The notes under the pieces were generated by a model. The model saw nothing but the letters and a program-made list of their open reading frames with translations. It was not told where the DNA came from and did not search any database. From NCBI GenBank assembly GCA_964484675.1, contig CAZAFC010000001.1, forward strand, positions 62,001-126,000: 64,000 bases of DNA. Reading direction: 5' to 3'. The translations under genes were made by a program, and so were the position numbers. This DNA is from CAZAFC01 sp964484675 (GTDB lineage Bacteria > Patescibacteriota > Saccharimonadia > Saccharimonadales > UBA4665). Positions 61,115-64,000 of the stretch are shown here, in pieces. Position 1 is the first letter of the stretch, and the number at the start of each line of letters is the position of its first letter.

Positions 61115-61536
61115 GGGTTCCCCGGACTGCCAGTCGTATCAATGTGCAACAAGTGAGCAGAAACATTCGGGTACTCCTGTTGCAACCACTCATTGTTAAC
61201 CGCCGAGTAGGTAACCCCTCGCGTTGTGACGGGAGATGGTATGGTACCGTCTTTTGGATTAGTACTCCAGTCCGTAACTTCAAGGTAGCCACTGGGATCT
61301 ACTCTCGTAACTACAGCAACATGGCTAATCCCTTCGCCTTGGCCCCAGTCGTAAAAAACGAGATCACCTATCTGTGCATCCGAAGGATCATTATTCCTGA
61401 GGCTAGGCTGTTCGGCTTGTGGCAGTTGCGGTAACCATACAGTCAAGCCTCTCTGCTCTAGCTCATTCTTCAGCCACTGAAACCAATTACTGTCTGGCGA
61501 GCCAAGTGTGCCATGAAGAATAATCGCTGTTTTCAT
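61111..61536 (-). CDS. Chimeric protein: RBBP9-like start fused to an amidase-like end (141 aa)
   Basis: Residues 1-46 (MKTAIILHGTLGSPDSNW, then a helix and LPQLPQAEQP) match the beginning of RBBP9/YdeN alpha/beta hydrolases. Residues 48-141 (AQIGDLVFYDWGQGEGISHV, VTDWS) match the C-terminal half of amidase_6-type domains. Neither part keeps its nucleophile (Ser or Cys), so activity is doubtful. It looks like a deletion fusion of two genes. Start chosen at 61536, with GAGG just upstream and TATGAT seven bases before it. Confidence 0.65.
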   Translation of the reverse strand: MKTAIILHGTLGSPDSNWFQWLKNELEQRGLTVWLPQLPQAEQPSLRNNDPSDAQIGDLVFYDWGQGEGISHVAVVTRVDPSGYLEVTDWSTNPKDGTIPSPVTTRGVTYSAVNNEWLQQEYPNVSAHLLHIDTTGSPGNP

Positions 61537-61594
61537 ATACCTCATCATAACAAAAATACGCCGTTTCAGGCGTATTTGACTAATTGACTAAATT

Positions 61595-61624
61595 GGTGCG
61601 CCTGGTGCGACTTTATTCCAACCC
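61595..61624. repeat. Palindromic repeat, copy 3
   Basis: TGCGCCTGGTGCGACTTTAT then TCCAACCC. The last codons and stop of the phzF-like gene lie inside it. Confidence 0.55.
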
Positions 61625-62470
61625 TCCAACAAGGTAATTGTGACTGTCCATAACAGTGGCTTGTCCACCAATCCACGCAGTCTCACCAACGAACTTTCCA
61701 TAAATATACGATAATTCGCCCATTGCTTCACCCTGCTCAATTCTATACATTTCTTGCGCTGGCAGGGCGTCGTATTTCTTCAAATAGCAAAGCAGTCCAC
61801 CATTTGATGTACCAGTCGCACATTCTTCAGGGATGCCATGGGCCGGATCGAAGTTACGAGCCGACGCCAGTGAGTCACCATCTGTGAGTGCAAATACATG
61901 CAGCGAATATGAGTCGTGGTCAGCACTAAAAGTTTTAATCGCTTCTGCCTGTGGCTGCAAACGTGCCAAAACTTGCTTGTTTTTAACGGGCACTATTAAA
62001 TCTTTAAGGCCAGTAGAAACCATCTGGGGAATCAGTGAAGCATGGAGGTCACCAACCTCGATTCCAAGCAACGAGGCTACTTCCGCATGAGGGACTGTCT
62101 CGCTAAAAGCTGCCGGCGCCTGCTCCATAAAGACAATGTCGTCTTGCACTGCCACCGCTAACTCTCCAGCAATGGTTTGCTGTATGTAGTTACCATTCGA
62201 GATACGACCGAGCGACTTTAGCAGAGACCACGTTGCAATAGTGGCATGGCCGCACAGATCAACTTCGTTAGTAGTAGTGAAAAAGCGTACTCGTTTATCG
62301 GCAGTGTCGCTTTCGACTACAAATGCTGTTTCAGACAAGCCAACCTGCTGCGCCATGGAAAGCATCTGCGCATCTGATAGATCATCGGCTTCAAGAACTA
62401 CGCCCGCAGGATTGCCATGCTCACCATGAACCGTAAATGCATTTACTACATACGCTGTTTTCTCGGACAT
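61613..62470 (-). CDS. PhzF family isomerase/epimerase (285 aa)
   Basis: Two-domain diaminopimelate-epimerase-like fold. GNPAGVVLE at the N-terminus with the family Glu in GLSETAFV, NEVDLCGHATIAT in the first half and IPEECATGTSNGGL in the second. Substrate unknown; PhzF itself makes phenazine, but most members do not. The -10 TAAACT is six bases before the ATG. Confidence 0.9.
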   Translation of the reverse strand: MSEKTAYVVNAFTVHGEHGNPAGVVLEADDLSDAQMLSMAQQVGLSETAFVVESDTADKRVRFFTTTNEVDLCGHATIATWSLLKSLGRISNGNYIQQTIAGELAVAVQDDIVFMEQAPAAFSETVPHAEVASLLGIEVGDLHASLIPQMVSTGLKDLIVPVKNKQVLARLQPQAEAIKTFSADHDSYSLHVFALTDGDSLASARNFDPAHGIPEECATGTSNGGLLCYLKKYDALPAQEMYRIEQGEAMGELSYIYGKFVGETAWIGGQATVMDSHNYLVGGLE

Positions 62471-62476
62471 TACATA

Positions 62477-62482
62477 AGTTTA
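62477..62482 (-). promoter_or_regulatory. Leaderless -10 box of the phzF-like gene
   Basis: TAAACT, six bases, ATG at 62470. Confidence 0.55.
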
Positions 62483-62491
62483 CCACGCGAA

Positions 62492-62517
62492 AGGTTGGAA
62501 TAAGCGTCCCGTTAGGT
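62492..62517. repeat. Palindromic repeat, copy 4 (inverted, partial)
   Basis: GGTTGGAATAAGCGTCCCG is the reverse complement of the shared right arm with small changes. Confidence 0.45.
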
Positions 62518-62570
62518 GGTAGTGATGAGGCTCTAACCCTTTTACAGAGGCGGATTGAGCAGGTTCTGTT

Positions 62571-62608
62571 ACGAAAAGAAAAATAACGGTCCGAGCGGAC
62601 CGTTATTT
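62571..62608 (-). terminator. Terminator of tRNA-Gly
   Basis: Minus strand: AAATAACGGTCC pairs with GGACCGTTATTT (62608-62597 with 62592-62581), followed by a T-rich tail. Confidence 0.8.
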
Positions 62609-62627
62609 ACAGGTGTGATTTCGAAAT

Positions 62628-62704
62628 TGGTGCGGGTTAGGGGACTCTAACCCCTGGCCTCGTCCTTGGCAAGGACGCGCTCTAAACAACTGAGCTAAAC
62701 CCGC
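62628..62704 (-). tRNA. tRNA-Gly (anticodon GCC)
   Basis: A 77-base cloverleaf. Acceptor GCGGGTT with AACCCGC, anticodon GCC in CTTGCCAAG, T-loop GGTTAGAGTCC (TAG variant), encoded CCA (62630-62628). Confidence 0.95.
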
Positions 62705-63047
62705 AAATCAACAGGTCGATTGTATCCGAATTTGAGCGATCTGGCAAGAGTAACATTTGCTCGGCTCCTCGGTCACTCCACGCGTGCTTTTCGTCCTTTT
62801 GGACTCGTCAGCATGAACACACATTCATGGAAGCGGAGTTGACGAGCAGACAGAGAGGAGTTTGAAGAGTCGCGAATCGCGGCCCATCTGGGTTCCCTGG
62901 CCGCCGCCAACCCCGCAGAGCCCTTGCTCAGGGCTCAGCCGACCCGGTCGCCATTCAGGAACTTGGTGGTCAAGTTGAGCTCACGTTCGCACAATGAATA
63001 GCCGAGAGCCTAGTCTGGATTATCTGCGCCGACATACAAAAATACAT
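62705..63047. other. Region between two tRNA genes, holding ribozyme B
   Basis: No convincing protein gene. On the minus strand: a possible promoter (TTGTAT and CAGACT near 63040-63012), AACTTG / CAAGTT hairpin, GAGCCC / GGGCTC hairpin (62918-62923 with 62931-62936), then hammerhead ribozyme B. The high GC and layout resemble the DUF4419 cassette without a gene. Confidence 0.45.
62786..62834 (-). ncRNA. Hammerhead ribozyme B (type III)
   Basis: Minus strand. Stem III GCTT (62834-62831) pairs with AAGC (62789-62786). The cleavage base is C 62830. Stem I CATGAA / TTCATG (62829-62824 with 62817-62812) has loop TGTGTG. Core CTGACGA (62811-62805), stem II GTCC-AAAA-GGAC (62804-62793), core GAAA (62792-62789). 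It differs from copy A by paired changes in stem I (C-G to T-A) and in stem III, which argues for selection on RNA structure. Predicted cut between 62830 and 62829. Confidence 0.88.
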
Positions 63048-63077
63048 AAAGTCCCAGGGGGTAAATCCTGGGACTTT
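63040..63077 (-). terminator. Terminator of tRNA-Phe
   Basis: Minus strand: AAAGTCCCAGG pairs with CCTGGGACTTT (63077-63067 with 63058-63048), with a T-run about five bases later. Confidence 0.75.
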
Positions 63078-63094
63078 TGGTGTTTGGGACAATT

Positions 63095-63170
63095 TGGTGG
63101 CTCCTCCCAGACTCGAACTGGGGACACAAGGCTCTTCAGGCCTCTGCTCTACCAACTGAGCTAAAGAGCC
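63095..63170 (-). tRNA. tRNA-Phe (anticodon GAA)
   Basis: A 76-base cloverleaf. Acceptor GGCTCTT with AGGAGCC, anticodon GAA in CTGAAGA, T-loop GTTCGAG, encoded CCA (63097-63095). Confidence 0.96.
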
Positions 63171-63257
63171 GCATCAGTGTGGATGAGCATATTTTAATCT
63201 AAAACGCGCTGTTATTCAACGGTGATTATCTCTTGGACGAGTATCGCGGAGTAGTAG

Positions 63258-64000
63258 CTATATTTTTTCTTTGCCCATGAAGTCTTTGATGCTCTTGACG
63301 GTGTCCATGAATTGCGCCGGGAATACGATGGTGCTGTTCTTTTCAACGGCAATGTCGCTCAAAACCTGGAGGTTGCGTAGCTGAAGTGCGATCGGGTGCG
63401 CTGCGATGATGTCGGCGGCCTCGCCAAGCTTGGTCGCGCTGAGCTGCTCGCCTTCGGCAGCGATGATTTTCGCGCGCTTCTCGCGCTCGGCTTCGGCCTG
63501 CTTGGCCATGGCGCGCTGCATGGAGTCTGGCAACTGAATATCTTTGAGCTCGACGGTACTCACATAAATGCCCCATTTCTTGGTCGCATCGTCGAGAATC
63601 GCCTTGATCGCATCGTTAATCTTGGCCGTGTTGCTGAGCACTTCGTCGAGTGAGCTCTGGCCGACAATATTTCGCACAGTTGTTTGCGCGATCTGGTACG
63701 TGGCCGCGGTCACGTTCTGGATTTCGACAATTGCCTTGATGGGGTCAGTCACCTGATAATACGCGACGGCCGCAACGTCGATCGACACGTTATCTTTGGT
63801 AATAATCTTCTGCGAATCGACCGGCAGCGTCACGATCTGCAAACTCACCTTGCGCATCTGGTCAATGACCGGAATGATGAGCCGAAGGCCCGGCTCCTTG
63901 ACGCCGCCGCGCACTCGCCCCAGGCGAAAAACAACGCCGCGCTCGTACTGATTTATCACGCGCACGCCCATCGTCACCACAATAAGTACCACGATTACCA
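63258..64000 (-). CDS. SPFH/Band 7 family protein, 5' end cut by the window
   Basis: Stomatin/prohibitin-like: a hydrophobic N-terminal segment continuing past the window edge, then INQYERGVVFRLGRVRG, the SPFH domain to about residue 180 and the helical YVSTVELKDIQLPDSMQRAM and AEAEREKRAKIIAAEG region. These proteins form membrane-microdomain scaffolds, often with a protease partner. The true start is beyond 64000. Confidence 0.9.
   Translation of the reverse strand, partial: VIVVLIVVTMGVRVINQYERGVVFRLGRVRGGVKEPGLRLIIPVIDQMRKVSLQIVTLPVDSQKIITKDNVSIDVAAVAYYQVTDPIKAIVEIQNVTAATYQIAQTTVRNIVGQSSLDEVLSNTAKINDAIKAILDDATKKWGIYVSTVELKDIQLPDSMQRAMAKQAEAEREKRAKIIAAEGEQLSATKLGEAADIIAAHPIALQLRNLQVLSDIAVEKNSTIVFPAQFMDTVKSIKDFMGKEKI

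Noticed and set aside
1..64000. Recoded UGA (code 25, as in Gracilibacteria)
   Set aside because: Many recognisable genes end at UGA with coupled ATGA starts and no in-frame UGA inside conserved domains.

Overview
The window looks like part of a Candidatus Saccharibacteria (TM7/CPR) chromosome or a close relative. Evidence: an F-type ATPase cluster with divergent subunits, an alanyl-tRNA synthetase that ends right after its editing domain, a PilM-like protein beside a baseplate-J-like membrane protein, LysM/CHAP peptidoglycan hydrolases, a surface-protein block with a DUF916-like partner, small conserved proteins typical of this phylum, and four tRNA genes with encoded CCA. There is no rRNA, CRISPR array or recognisable transposase. 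UGA is used as a stop. Taxonomy is inferred from protein character, not from a search.

Layout. 0-5.3 kb: unassigned sequence, a lipoprotein and small orphan genes around exonuclease I. 5.3-18 kb: obg, a LysM/CHAP hydrolase, a pilM-like / baseplate-J-like / ruvX / mltG operon, alaS and mnmA, with orphan membrane-protein genes between them. 18-24.3 kb: cell-surface block (PKD protein, DUF916-like protein, paralogous secreted proteins, a beta-helical membrane protein). 24.3-30.3 kb: an ATP synthase operon that encodes epsilon, beta, gamma, alpha, delta and b but no recognisable a or c; its first gene encodes a secreted protein with a c-subunit-like hairpin. 30.4-34.6 kb: cysteine desulfurase, two small proteins, TatD, MetG. 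34.8-42.8 kb: DUF4419 gene, tRNA-Leu, tRNA-Cys, surface proteins, CHAP-lectin. 42.9-54.8 kb: metabolic and unknown genes plus an ECF sigma/anti-sigma pair. 54.8-62.5 kb: accessory region with nitrilase, a decayed deacetylase, a kinase, a DUF350 / ATP-grasp / lipoprotein operon, a chimeric gene and PhzF, sprinkled with a short palindromic repeat. 62.6-64 kb: tRNA-Gly, tRNA-Phe and an SPFH protein cut by the window end.

Most notable: two minus-strand hammerhead ribozymes (34800-34850 and 62786-62834) with complete catalytic cores, the same loop sequences and compensatory changes in stems I and III. Second, two expression styles coexist. Many host genes have a -10 box ending exactly six bases before the start codon (nine clear cases), implying leaderless mRNAs. 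A set of GC-rich orphan genes has full -35/-10 promoters, a hairpin in the 5' leader, a strong Shine-Dalgarno and a long 3' hairpin. One ribozyme lies just after the 3' hairpin of such a cassette.
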